This document shows, piece by piece, positions 1 through 6,622 of a DNA stretch of 19,470 bases (its first letter is position 1; every line of letters starts with the position of its first letter). The notes under the pieces were generated by a model. The model saw only the letters and a list, made by a program, of their open reading frames with translations, was not told the DNA's origin and did no database searches. The stretch spans positions 1 through 19,470 of the forward strand of contig NZ_CALIBH010000270.1 of NCBI RefSeq assembly GCF_938045775.1, read 5' to 3'. Source of the DNA: an uncultured Campylobacter sp. (GTDB lineage: Bacteria; Campylobacterota; Campylobacteria; Campylobacterales; Campylobacteraceae). The position numbers and the translations under genes were made by a program.

Positions 1-9
1 TTTAAAATT

Positions 10-933
10 TTAAATAACGTAAAATCCCAAATTCTCGTGCTTAAGGATAATTTTTCTGATCTCTTTTAGTAAGCTGAGCGAGGCTTCGATTTCGACGCGG
101 CGGGTGCTGACACTCTCGACGTTTGCGCCCACGCTCACCCCTTTTGCGAGGGCGTATTTATAGATGAAATCAAACATCTCTGCGCACAGTGCTGTTGAAC
201 TTTGCAAGATATCGACGCTGCTTTGCAGCCGTTGCTGCAAAAAATCGGGCACCGAGATGCCAAGCCATTTCATAAACTCAAGCGTCTTTAGGCTACCGCA
301 CGGCGTGAAAGTAAAGATTATCGGCACCTTTTTGCACTCCAAAGCGGCGTAATCGTCGATGAAATCTTTGGCATTTTGCACATTATAAACCGCCTGAGTG
401 ATAAAAAATTCGCACCCGTCCGCAGTCTTCTCCGCGATTTTTAGGTGCTCGTCGCGGCTCTTTTCATGGCGTTCAGGAATGCAGATGCCGCCTAGGCAAA
501 GATGCGGCGCCACGAGTCGCTTGATCTCATAGGCGCGGCTTAGATGCAGCTTGCATTCTTCGTTTTTAGAGCTCGCCCCCACGAAAACACCGAGCCCGCT
601 TGCGGCATGTCTTAGAATTTCGCAAAATTCCGCCTCGTCGTATTTGCCTACCGCGCGATAGATGATCGCTTCTTTATCGGTGTGTAGATACTGCGTGTAA
701 TAGCGCGCAGGATCGATCGTATGCACAAAAGGGAAGGTCCGCTCATCTTTCGTGCGCGCGCTTTCGTCTTGTAGATCGTAGATGACGATGCCGTCGCATT
801 CGCATTCGCCTAGGCGCTGCAACCACGCCGTACCCAGGTGCTCGAGCTCGTCTTGAGAGGACGTGATTTTAGGCGGAACGATGCCATAGAGTAGAATTCC
901 GCTTTTTCCGTTTCTAATTTTTTCTTTTAACAC
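10..933 (-). CDS. MetF-like (methylenetetrahydrofolate reductase superfamily) protein
   Basis: 307 aa, close to the usual length of about 300 for MetF. The family is a FAD-dependent TIM barrel that reduces 5,10-methylene-THF to 5-methyl-THF for methionine synthesis. Family-like segments are VPPK at 19-22, GGICIPERH at 148-156, EFFITQAVYNVQNA at 175-188 (compare the MetF stretch FxxTQxxxDVExY) and WLGISVP at 223-229. It departs from MetF at the first motif: E. coli has FEFFPP with catalytic Glu28, and here the stretch is LYGIVPP (15-21), with Gly where the Glu would be. The folate/FAD-contacting region (LRGD in E. coli) is also not recognisable. It may be a side branch using another C1 carrier, or a non-catalytic protein. 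The start is GTG at 933, supported by AAGGA seven bases upstream and a TAAAAT box further up. It is the last gene before the window edge and is divergent from the HerA-like gene. Superfamily membership is fairly secure; the reaction is not. Confidence 0.75.
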   Translation of the reverse strand: MLKEKIRNGKSGILLYGIVPPKITSSQDELEHLGTAWLQRLGECECDGIVIYDLQDESARTKDERTFPFVHTIDPARYYTQYLHTDKEAIIYRAVGKYDEAEFCEILRHAASGLGVFVGASSKNEECKLHLSRAYEIKRLVAPHLCLGGICIPERHEKSRDEHLKIAEKTADGCEFFITQAVYNVQNAKDFIDDYAALECKKVPIIFTFTPCGSLKTLEFMKWLGISVPDFLQQRLQSSVDILQSSTALCAEMFDFIYKYALAKGVSVGANVESVSTRRVEIEASLSLLKEIRKIILKHENLGFYVI

Positions 934-940
934 TTGCCAT

Positions 941-945
941 TCCTT
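941..945 (-). promoter_or_regulatory. Ribosome binding site deciding the GTG start of the MetF-like gene
   Basis: Read on the minus strand this is AAGGA, seven bases before the GTG at 933-931. The nearby ATG (940-938) is out of frame with the coding sequence, so the GTG is the best supported start. Confidence 0.55.
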
Positions 946-957
946 GATTTTTCGCGC

Positions 958-963
958 ATTTTA
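958..963 (-). promoter_or_regulatory. Probable -10 box for the MetF-like gene
   Basis: The minus strand reads TAAAAT preceded by TTTGC and followed by GCGCG, about 25 bases upstream of the GTG start. The upstream DNA is a run of AAATTT words. This is the AT-rich, -35-less layout typical of Campylobacter sigma-70 promoters. It lies almost back to back with the divergent promoter at 992-997. Confidence 0.45.
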
Positions 964-991
964 GCAAATTTAAATTTAAAAATTTAAATGA

Positions 992-997
992 TATAAT
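992..997 (+). promoter_or_regulatory. -10 box for the HerA-like/plsY/folB operon
   Basis: A perfect TATAAT, preceded by AAATGA and about 30 bases of AT-rich alternating A/T runs, 30 bases before the ATG at 1028. No separate -35 is evident, as is usual for Campylobacter. Transcription would start near 1004, giving a leader of roughly 24 bases that contains AAGGA just before the start codon. Confidence 0.65.
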
Positions 998-1027
998 GTC
1001 GAGTAAATTGCAAATTTAAGGAACGCA

Positions 1028-3313
1028 ATGAAAACGCTTCAAGAAAATTTAAAGCTTTTTTATCTGGGGCTCGAAAACAGCGAGCCGTTTTTGTATAAAA
1101 ACAAGGATCTGACGACCCACGCGCTTATCATCGGAATGACCGGCAGCGGTAAAACGGGACTTGGCATCACGCTGCTAGAGGAAGCCGCGATCGATAATAT
1201 TCCATCCATCATCATCGATCCAAAGGGCGATCTAACAAATTTAGCTCTTACTTTCCCGCAGATGAGGGCCGAGGATTTTGAGCCCTATATCGACGAGACC
1301 GAGGCGCAAAACAAAGGTCTTAGCGTGCGCGAGTACGCCGAGCAGACCGCAAATACTTGGCGCGAAGGGATCGAGGGCTCATATCAAGACCTGGCGCGGG
1401 TGGAGCTTTTGAAAAACAGCGCTGATTTTAGAATTTATACGCCCAAATCAAGCGCAGGCCTTGGAATCAGCCTGCTAAGCGACTTTGAAGCGCCGAAGGG
1501 CTTAAACGAAGAGGATCTGAACAACTACGTCGGCGGCATCGCCACTAGCGTGCTAAGTCTAGCAGGGATTAGCAGCGATAATCTTAGCTCGCCGGAATTT
1601 TTACTAATCAGCCAAATTCTGTCTTATCATTTCGGCAGGGGCGAGGGGGTGAGCGTGGTGGATCTCATCGCGCAGATCGGCAACCCCCCTTTCGATAAGA
1701 TCGGCGTTTTTGACGTTAATACCTTCTTTCCGAGCGATAAGCGAATGGCGCTTGCGATGAAGATTAACGCACTCATCGCAAGCCCGAGTTTTAAACTTTG
1801 GTGCGAGGGCGAGCAGCTAAATATCGCCAAGATGCTCTTTGATGAAAACGGCAGGGCGAGAGCGAATATATTTTCCATCGCGCATCTAAACGACGATGAG
1901 AGGATGTTTTTCGTCACGCTGCTTTTGGGCGAGATGATCAAATGGATGCGCACCACCAGCGGCACGAGTTCCTTGCGCGCCGTGCTTTATATGGACGAAA
2001 TTTACGGCTTCTTCCCGCCAAACGGCAATCCGCCGAGCAAAACCCCGATGCTTACGCTGCTAAAGCAGGCTCGCGCTTTCGGACTTGGCTGCGTATTATC
2101 GACGCAAAACCCGGTCGATCTCGATTATAAAGGGCTTAGCAATATTGGTACGTGGTTTATCGGACGCTTGCAGACCGCGCAGGATAAAGAGCGCGTCATC
2201 AGCGGCCTAAGCGGCATCGGCTCAAATCCGATCGATAAAAGCGTACTTATGGAGAAAATTTCAAACCTTAAAAAGCGAAATTTTTTGGTAAAAAACATCA
2301 ACGAGGACGTGCTGCGGGTAATCGAAACGCGCTTTGCGCTAAGCTATTTAAAGGGTCCTTTAAGCAACGAGCAAATTTCAAATTTAATGAAGGATAAAAA
2401 GGCTGAAATTTCGTCCGGCGCCGCGCAAGGCGTCAAATCCGCCGGTGCCGCCAAACCCGTAGTTTCTGCTGAAATTTCGCAGCTTTACAGCTATGGCGCG
2501 AGCCTTGAGCTAAGCCCGTATCTTTATGCAAGCGCAAAGATGCGATTTTGCGACAAAGGAGTCGATTTTACGCAGCAGCGCTCCTTTTTGCTATCGCTTT
2601 CGGACGTAAGCGAAATAGATTGGAATGAAGCTAGCACGCGAGAGGTCGCAAATTTAAGCGGACAGGAACAAGCAGGCTCACTCTACAGCGCGCTTCCTAG
2701 CTTCATCGCGGGCGCAAAAAATTTAAACGCTCAGCTTAAAAGCTTTAAGGAGTGGCTCTACCGCAACGAAAGGTTAGAACTTTTTAGCGCGCTTGATCTG
2801 CTCTCAAAACCGGGCGAGAGCAGGGAGGAGTTTTTCGTGCGCTTAGGCGATAGGGCGAATGAAGCTTTAGAGGCAAAAACCGACGAGATCACGGCTAAAT
2901 TTGAAAAGGAAAAGGCGCGCCTTGAGGATAAAATTTTGCGCGCTAGCGAAAAGTATGAAAAGGAAAAGGGCGACGTGCTAAGTCGCGGGGTGGATGCGGC
3001 GCTAAACATAGGCGGAGCGATCTTAGGCGCGTTTTTAGGCCGCTCGCGCAGCGCTAGCAATATCTCTAAAGCGATCAGCGGCGCCAAGAGCGCGCATAAA
3101 ATTTTAAATGAACGAAGCGAAGCCAAAAATGCCGAAAATAGCCTAAGCGCGCTACAAGAGGAGCTGGAGGTCCTTACGCAAAAATTTGAGGCTGAAGTGG
3201 ACGCGCTAAAGCAGAGCCTGGATCTGAAAAATATTAAACTCGAAACGAAAGAAATTTCGCCGAAGAAAACCGACATCTACGACGAGAAAATTTCGCTACT
3301 TTGGAAGAGTTAA
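1028..3313 (+). CDS. HerA/DUF853-type ATPase with coiled-coil and glycine-zipper tail
   Basis: 761 aa, longer than E. coli YjgR (about 500 aa). The N-terminal half is a HerA/FtsK-like RecA-fold ATPase: Walker A GMTGSGKT at 36-43, IIDPKGDLTNLAL at 62-74, Walker B VLYMDE at 319-324 (Asp323, Glu324), sensor-like STQNPVDLDY at 358-367, and Arg380 in IGRLQT as a possible arginine finger. The C-terminal 300 residues hold an Ala/Ser linker (about 461-480), a mixed domain, a charged coiled coil (about 611-650), a glycine-zipper stretch GGAILGAFLGR (662-672) that could enter or touch a membrane, and a second coiled coil (about 690-735). HerA-family ATPases pump or unwind DNA, and some work with nucleases in DNA repair or defence; no nuclease partner is seen here. 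It heads a unit with plsY nine bases downstream. The ATPase call is secure; the cellular role is unknown. Confidence 0.85.
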   Translation: MKTLQENLKLFYLGLENSEPFLYKNKDLTTHALIIGMTGSGKTGLGITLLEEAAIDNIPSIIIDPKGDLTNLALTFPQMRAEDFEPYIDETEAQNKGLSVREYAEQTANTWREGIEGSYQDLARVELLKNSADFRIYTPKSSAGLGISLLSDFEAPKGLNEEDLNNYVGGIATSVLSLAGISSDNLSSPEFLLISQILSYHFGRGEGVSVVDLIAQIGNPPFDKIGVFDVNTFFPSDKRMALAMKINALIASPSFKLWCEGEQLNIAKMLFDENGRARANIFSIAHLNDDERMFFVTLLLGEMIKWMRTTSGTSSLRAVLYMDEIYGFFPPNGNPPSKTPMLTLLKQARAFGLGCVLSTQNPVDLDYKGLSNIGTWFIGRLQTAQDKERVISGLSGIGSNPIDKSVLMEKISNLKKRNFLVKNINEDVLRVIETRFALSYLKGPLSNEQISNLMKDKKAEISSGAAQGVKSAGAAKPVVSAEISQLYSYGASLELSPYLYASAKMRFCDKGVDFTQQRSFLLSLSDVSEIDWNEASTREVANLSGQEQAGSLYSALPSFIAGAKNLNAQLKSFKEWLYRNERLELFSALDLLSKPGESREEFFVRLGDRANEALEAKTDEITAKFEKEKARLEDKILRASEKYEKEKGDVLSRGVDAALNIGGAILGAFLGRSRSASNISKAISGAKSAHKILNERSEAKNAENSLSALQEELEVLTQKFEAEVDALKQSLDLKNIKLETKEISPKKTDIYDEKISLLWKS

Positions 3314-3322
3314 AGGGATTTT

Positions 3323-3979
3323 ATGAAAAAATCGGGAATTTTAGAATTTTTACTTAGCATCGTTACGGCGCCGAATTTTTGGTGCTACTTCGCGGCGTAT
3401 CTGATCGCTGCGATCCCCTTTGGGCTTTTGATCGGCAGATACCTAGGCGGCGTGGATATCAAAAGCGAGGGCAGCGGCTCCATAGGCGCCACCAACGTCC
3501 TTCGCGTCTTAAAAACTCGCGATCCGCAAAAAGCAAAAAAGCTCGCAATCCTAACGGTCGCTTGCGACGCGCTAAAGGGCGTCCTGCCGATACTGATTGC
3601 GCGTGCTTTGGGATTTGACGAAAACGTGCTGTGGGGCATGGCTGTCTTTGCAGTGCTTGGGCATTGCTTTAGCCCGTATCTGAAATTTAACGGCGGCAAA
3701 GGCATTGCTACGGGAGCGGGCGTGCTTGCTTGCTTTATCCCTATCGAGCTTATCATCGCGCTTGCCGTTTGGTTTGTAGTCGGCAAGACGGTTAAAATTT
3801 CATCCGTAGCATCGCTTGCAGCAGCGCTTGCGCTAGTTATCGCTAGCTACGTGATCCATCCGCAGATGCCAGCGATCAACACTCATGCGCCGATCTTTCT
3901 GATAGTTTTCATCGTATTTTACAAACACGCGCCGAATATCGCCAGGCTACTTAAGGGCGAGGAAAAGCGCGTAGTATGA
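3323..3979 (+). CDS. plsY: Acyl-phosphate:glycerol-3-phosphate acyltransferase PlsY
   Basis: 218 aa inner-membrane enzyme that transfers an acyl group from acyl-phosphate to glycerol-3-phosphate, giving lysophosphatidic acid, the first step of membrane phospholipid synthesis. The three PlsY signatures are present: the glycerol-phosphate loop SEGSGSIGATNVLR (48-61), His114 in LGHCFSPYLKFNGGKGIATG (112-131, phosphate-binding Gly-rich loop at 124-131), and the C-terminal HAPNIARLLKGEE. About five hydrophobic segments surround these loops. The N-terminus is some 20 residues longer before the first membrane helix than in many family members. It starts nine bases after the HerA-like gene and overlaps folB by four bases (ATGA), so the three are probably co-transcribed. 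Confidence 0.95.
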   Translation: MKKSGILEFLLSIVTAPNFWCYFAAYLIAAIPFGLLIGRYLGGVDIKSEGSGSIGATNVLRVLKTRDPQKAKKLAILTVACDALKGVLPILIARALGFDENVLWGMAVFAVLGHCFSPYLKFNGGKGIATGAGVLACFIPIELIIALAVWFVVGKTVKISSVASLAAALALVIASYVIHPQMPAINTHAPIFLIVFIVFYKHAPNIARLLKGEEKRVV

Positions 3980-4293
3980 TTAAAATTTTAATCGAAAAGC
4001 TGGAATTTGGCGCGATAATCGGGACGCTGGATTTTGAGCGCAAGCGCGAGCAGCGCGTGTGGGTGTGGGCGAAGTTCGGGGCGGAGGAATTTATTGACTA
4101 CGCGCGGGTTTGCGAATATATCAAAGCAGAGTTCCGCGAGAAAAAATTTCGCCTCATAGAGGACGCGCTAAAATACTTCGCGCAGGAGTTTCACTCAAAA
4201 TTTCGATCGATGGATTATTTTTATATGAAAATTTTAAAGCCCGAAATTTTACAAGACGCGAGCGTCGGCGCGGAAATAGAGATAAAATTTTAA
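3976..4293 (+). CDS. folB: Dihydroneopterin aldolase FolB
   Basis: 105 aa, slightly shorter than the usual ~120. It converts dihydroneopterin to 6-hydroxymethyl-dihydropterin in folate synthesis and normally forms an octamer. Family landmarks: IGTLDFERKREQRVWV (15-30), where Glu21 matches the conserved pterin-binding Glu; DYARVCEYIK (41-50); the substrate motif FRLIEDALKYFA (58-69, with Glu62); and a C-terminal KP pair (Lys88-Pro89) matching the conserved catalytic Lys region. The stretch between the ERKREQ motif and DYA is shortened relative to E. coli. Its ATG overlaps the plsY stop as ATGA, suggesting translational coupling. From memory, a folB-like gene also lies beside cosR in C. jejuni. 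Confidence 0.88.
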   Translation: MIKILIEKLEFGAIIGTLDFERKREQRVWVWAKFGAEEFIDYARVCEYIKAEFREKKFRLIEDALKYFAQEFHSKFRSMDYFYMKILKPEILQDASVGAEIEIKF

Positions 4294-4333
4294 AATTTCT
4301 TTAAAAAATCTTGAAATTTTGCTTAAAATATGT

Positions 4334-4339
4334 TAAAAT
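4334..4339 (+). promoter_or_regulatory. Probable -10 box for the cosR-kinase operon
   Basis: TAAAAT with an extended TATGT immediately upstream and the GC-rich CGCCGC downstream, 36 bases before the cosR ATG at 4370. The 76-base gap after folB is otherwise AT-rich with phased A/T runs. A ribosome binding site AAGGA lies at 4359-4363. Confidence 0.55.
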
Positions 4340-4369
4340 CGCCGCAAAATTTTAAGGCAAGGAAATTAA

Positions 4370-5041
4370 ATGAGAATTTTAATAGTCGAGGACGAGGTGA
4401 CTTTAAACAAGACGATAGCGGAGGGCTTGATGGAGTTCGGCTATCAGACGGATACTTCCGAGAGTTTTAAGGACGCAGAGTATTATATCGGCATTAGAAA
4501 TTATGATTTGGTGCTAACCGATTGGATGCTAGCTGACGGCAACGGCATCGATCTCATCGCATTGGTTAAGCAAAAATCCGCGCGCACCTCCGTCGTCGTG
4601 CTATCTGCAAAAGACGATAAAGAAAGCGAGATCAAAGCGCTTCGCGCTGGCGCGGACGATTTTATCAAAAAACCTTTCGACTTTGATGTTTTAGTAGCAC
4701 GCCTCGAGGCTAGACTTCGCTTCGGCGGCTCAAATATCATCAAAATCGACGATCTTATCATTGATCCTGATGAGGAAAAAATTACTTACTTGGGTCAAGA
4801 GATCGAGCTTAAGGGTAAGCCGTTCGAGGTTCTAACCCACCTGGCGCGCCACAGCGATCAGATCGTAAGCAAAGAGCAGCTGCTAGACGCTATCTGGGAG
4901 GAGCCTGAGCTTGTTACGCCAAACGTCATCGAAGTCGCGATCAATCAAATCCGCCAGAAAATGGATAAGCCTCTAAATATCTCTACGATCGAGACCGTTC
5001 GCAGACGCGGATATAGATTTTGCTTTCCACAAAAAGCCTAA
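4370..5041 (+). CDS. cosR: OmpR-family response regulator of the CosR/HsrA group with intact phospho-acceptor Asp
   Basis: 223 aa: receiver domain (1-~115) plus winged-helix DNA-binding domain (~125-220). The C-terminal half, e.g. ELKGKPFEVLTHLARHSDQI (145-164) and the recognition-helix region TPNVIEVAINQIRQKM (182-197), matches what I remember of Campylobacter CosR and Helicobacter HsrA almost word for word. Those are essential regulators of oxidative-stress and core genes. They are described as orphans that lack the phosphorylatable Asp. Here the receiver looks canonical: acidic pocket Glu7/Asp8, Asp51 in LTDWMLADGNG, Ser78, and Lys100-Pro101. The kinase gene overlaps its 3' end by 22 bases. 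It has its own promoter at 4334-4339 and sits between folB and the ferredoxin, a context I recall for C. jejuni cosR. The family call is secure; that it is phosphorylated is inferred. Confidence 0.9.
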   Translation: MRILIVEDEVTLNKTIAEGLMEFGYQTDTSESFKDAEYYIGIRNYDLVLTDWMLADGNGIDLIALVKQKSARTSVVVLSAKDDKESEIKALRAGADDFIKKPFDFDVLVARLEARLRFGGSNIIKIDDLIIDPDEEKITYLGQEIELKGKPFEVLTHLARHSDQIVSKEQLLDAIWEEPELVTPNVIEVAINQIRQKMDKPLNISTIETVRRRGYRFCFPQKA

Positions 5042-6327
5042 GAGTCCGCTTTGTAATACAATTAGCATCCGCTTCGTTGATGCTAATTGTCATTTTTTCG
5101 GTAATGCTCTATAATTATATGAGAATTACCATCTTCGAAACTCCCGTTCAAAATTTAATCCAAAGAGCGCAAAAAATCGTAGACGCCTCCGTGGCGCCTG
5201 AGAAAATTTCATCTTTTTTGCAAAACACGCCGGGCGAATACGAGAGCAAAATCATCGAAAACGAAAGTATCAATAAGCCTAAATTTATCGAGAGCTCCGA
5301 GGATGGCAGGAGCTATTTACAGCTGCACTACCCTTATGGTAAGGATAAAATTTTAAGTATCCGAGCCGACGTGAGCGTTTATGCAAACATCGTAAATCAA
5401 ATACTCATCGACATCATTTTGGTAAATTTGACGATGATATTTTTGGTGGTGTTTTACGCGATGTTTCTCTCGCGTATGCTGCTGATGCCGATTAAGCTGA
5501 TCAGTCAAAGGCTTGCTTCGGTGGATGAAAAATTTCTAAAGCCGATCGACGCAGCGGAAATTCCAAGCGAATTTAGCCCGCTTTCAAACAGCATAAACCG
5601 CCTACTTGAGCGCATCGAGACCTTTATTATGTATCAAAAAGAGCTTTTTATCGGTATTGCGCATGAGCTTAAGACCCCGCTTGCGGTTATGAAAACCAAA
5701 AACGAAGTTACTCTCATCAAGCCGCGCGAGAGAGAGAAATATATCGAGGCGCTTAAAAATAACAACGATTCGATCGACAATATGAATAAGATGATCAGTT
5801 CGATCCTAGAGATCGGGCGACAGGAGGGGGCGCAGTTCGAAGCGCCCGAGCAGACCGATATGATCGCGTATCTGCGGGAGCTATGCGTGGGCTTTAAAAT
5901 TTTAGCGCGTACGGCAGGCAAGGACTTGACGATGGATCTTAAGCCTGAACAGCTTGAAATTTCGGTGCAGAAAAGTCTCTTTATGCATGTGATTCAAAAT
6001 TTTATCCAAAACGCCATAAAATTTTCTCCTGATGGCGAAAAAGTACTGATCGAGAGCGAAATTTCAGACGGAAATTTCATCGTGCGGGTAGCAAACAAAG
6101 GCGAGTCGCTTAACGAAGAGATCGATTATTTCGCCCCTTTTAAGCGCTACGGCGGCAAGCCCGGAGCCGGGCTCGGGCTATTTTTAGCCAAAAATGCCGC
6201 TCAAGCGATGGGTGCGCAAGTAGATCTTAAAAACGACAAAGGGCGCTCGCTAATTGTCGCGATTTTCAAACTTCCACTAAAAAATTTAAGAAATAGCCCG
6301 AAATTCCGCTATTTTAAAACAAAATGA
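5020..6327 (+). CDS. Membrane sensor histidine kinase, likely partner of the CosR-like regulator
   Basis: 435 aa inner-membrane kinase. A basic N-terminus is followed by TM1 (~10-32), a periplasmic sensor loop (~34-125), TM2 (~127-150), a HAMP-like linker (~150-200), the H-box FIGIAHELKTPLAVMKTK with phospho-acceptor His215, an N-box (HVIQNFIQNAIKFSP, Asn327/Asn331) and the ATP lid GAGLGLFLAKNA (382-393). The G1 motif is ANKGE (358-362), with Asn where many kinases have Asp, so nucleotide contacts may differ. The start is TTG at 5020, because an in-frame TAG lies two codons upstream. It falls inside the end of cosR, with no obvious ribosome binding site, so translation is probably coupled to cosR. 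Met21 would delete part of TM1 and the basic anchor and is less likely. From memory, C. jejuni has no kinase gene at this position. Confidence 0.88.
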   Translation: MLSTKSLRVRFVIQLASASLMLIVIFSVMLYNYMRITIFETPVQNLIQRAQKIVDASVAPEKISSFLQNTPGEYESKIIENESINKPKFIESSEDGRSYLQLHYPYGKDKILSIRADVSVYANIVNQILIDIILVNLTMIFLVVFYAMFLSRMLLMPIKLISQRLASVDEKFLKPIDAAEIPSEFSPLSNSINRLLERIETFIMYQKELFIGIAHELKTPLAVMKTKNEVTLIKPREREKYIEALKNNNDSIDNMNKMISSILEIGRQEGAQFEAPEQTDMIAYLRELCVGFKILARTAGKDLTMDLKPEQLEISVQKSLFMHVIQNFIQNAIKFSPDGEKVLIESEISDGNFIVRVANKGESLNEEIDYFAPFKRYGGKPGAGLGLFLAKNAAQAMGAQVDLKNDKGRSLIVAIFKLPLKNLRNSPKFRYFKTK

Positions 6328-6332
6328 AGCTT

Positions 6333-6360
6333 TTTATGGTATAAACGCCATAAATTTTTT
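6333..6360 (+). terminator. Short hairpin plus T-run between kinase and ferredoxin genes
   Basis: TTTATGG (6333-6339) pairs perfectly with CCATAAA (6348-6354) around an 8-base loop, followed directly by six T (6355-6360). It lies a few bases after the kinase stop. The stem is short and A/T-rich, so termination would be leaky. The loop contains TATAAA, a possible -10 box for the next genes. Confidence 0.4.
6340..6345 (+). promoter_or_regulatory. Possible -10 box for ferredoxin-ppx
   Basis: TATAAA preceded by ATGG, 32 bases upstream of the ferredoxin ATG, and inside the loop of the hairpin at 6333-6354. A start near 6352 would leave a 25-base leader with an AAGG ribosome site at 6365-6368. Weak evidence, because the DNA around it is AT-rich. 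Confidence 0.3.
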
Positions 6361-6376
6361 CGTAAGGTAAAATTAT

Positions 6377-6622
6377 ATGTCATTGTTGATTACAAAAGAA
6401 TGCATCAGTTGCGACGCGTGCCGCGAGGAATGCCCTAATGAAGCGATTTTTGAGGATGAGCCGATATACATCATAGACGCCGATCGATGCTGTGAGTGCG
6501 TAGATGATTACTCCGAGCCCGCTTGCATCGTGGTATGCCCGGTCGAGTGTATCATCACCGATCCCGATAATATTGAGACGGCGGACGAGCTGAAATATAA
6601 ACACGTCCATATGGAAATTTAA
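6377..6622 (+). CDS. fdxB: 2[4Fe-4S] ferredoxin, YfhL/FdxB type
   Basis: 81 aa cytoplasmic electron carrier with two cluster motifs. The first is Cys9-x2-Cys12-x2-Cys15-x3-Cys19-Pro. The second is the long-spaced type Cys38-x2-Cys41-x8-Cys50-x3-Cys54-Pro, which marks the Allochromatium-like (Alvin) ferredoxins with very low redox potentials. Two extra Cys, 39 and 58, flank the second cluster. The C-terminus is rich in acidic residues and His (YKHVHMEI). It starts 49 bases after the kinase, behind a small hairpin and a possible -10 box, and its stop codon directly abuts the ppx ATG, so those two are surely co-transcribed. I recall a ferredoxin gene (fdxB) beside cosR in C. jejuni too. The redox partner is not shown by the sequence. 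Confidence 0.9.
   Translation: MSLLITKECISCDACREECPNEAIFEDEPIYIIDADRCCECVDDYSEPACIVVCPVECIITDPDNIETADELKYKHVHMEI

Noticed and set aside
2758..3276. 172-codon frame opposite the HerA-like gene
   Set aside because: Antisense shadow of the coiled-coil region: Ser/Ala/Phe-rich translation is the usual mirror of Lys/Glu/Ala-rich codons.
1028..3313. HerA-like ATPase as part of an antiphage system
   Set aside because: HerA-based defence needs a nuclease, SIR2 or DUF4297-type partner; the neighbours are plsY, folB and a MetF-like gene.
3385..3786. 133-codon frame opposite plsY
   Set aside because: Lies fully inside a well-conserved gene on the other strand and lacks any motif or start signal.
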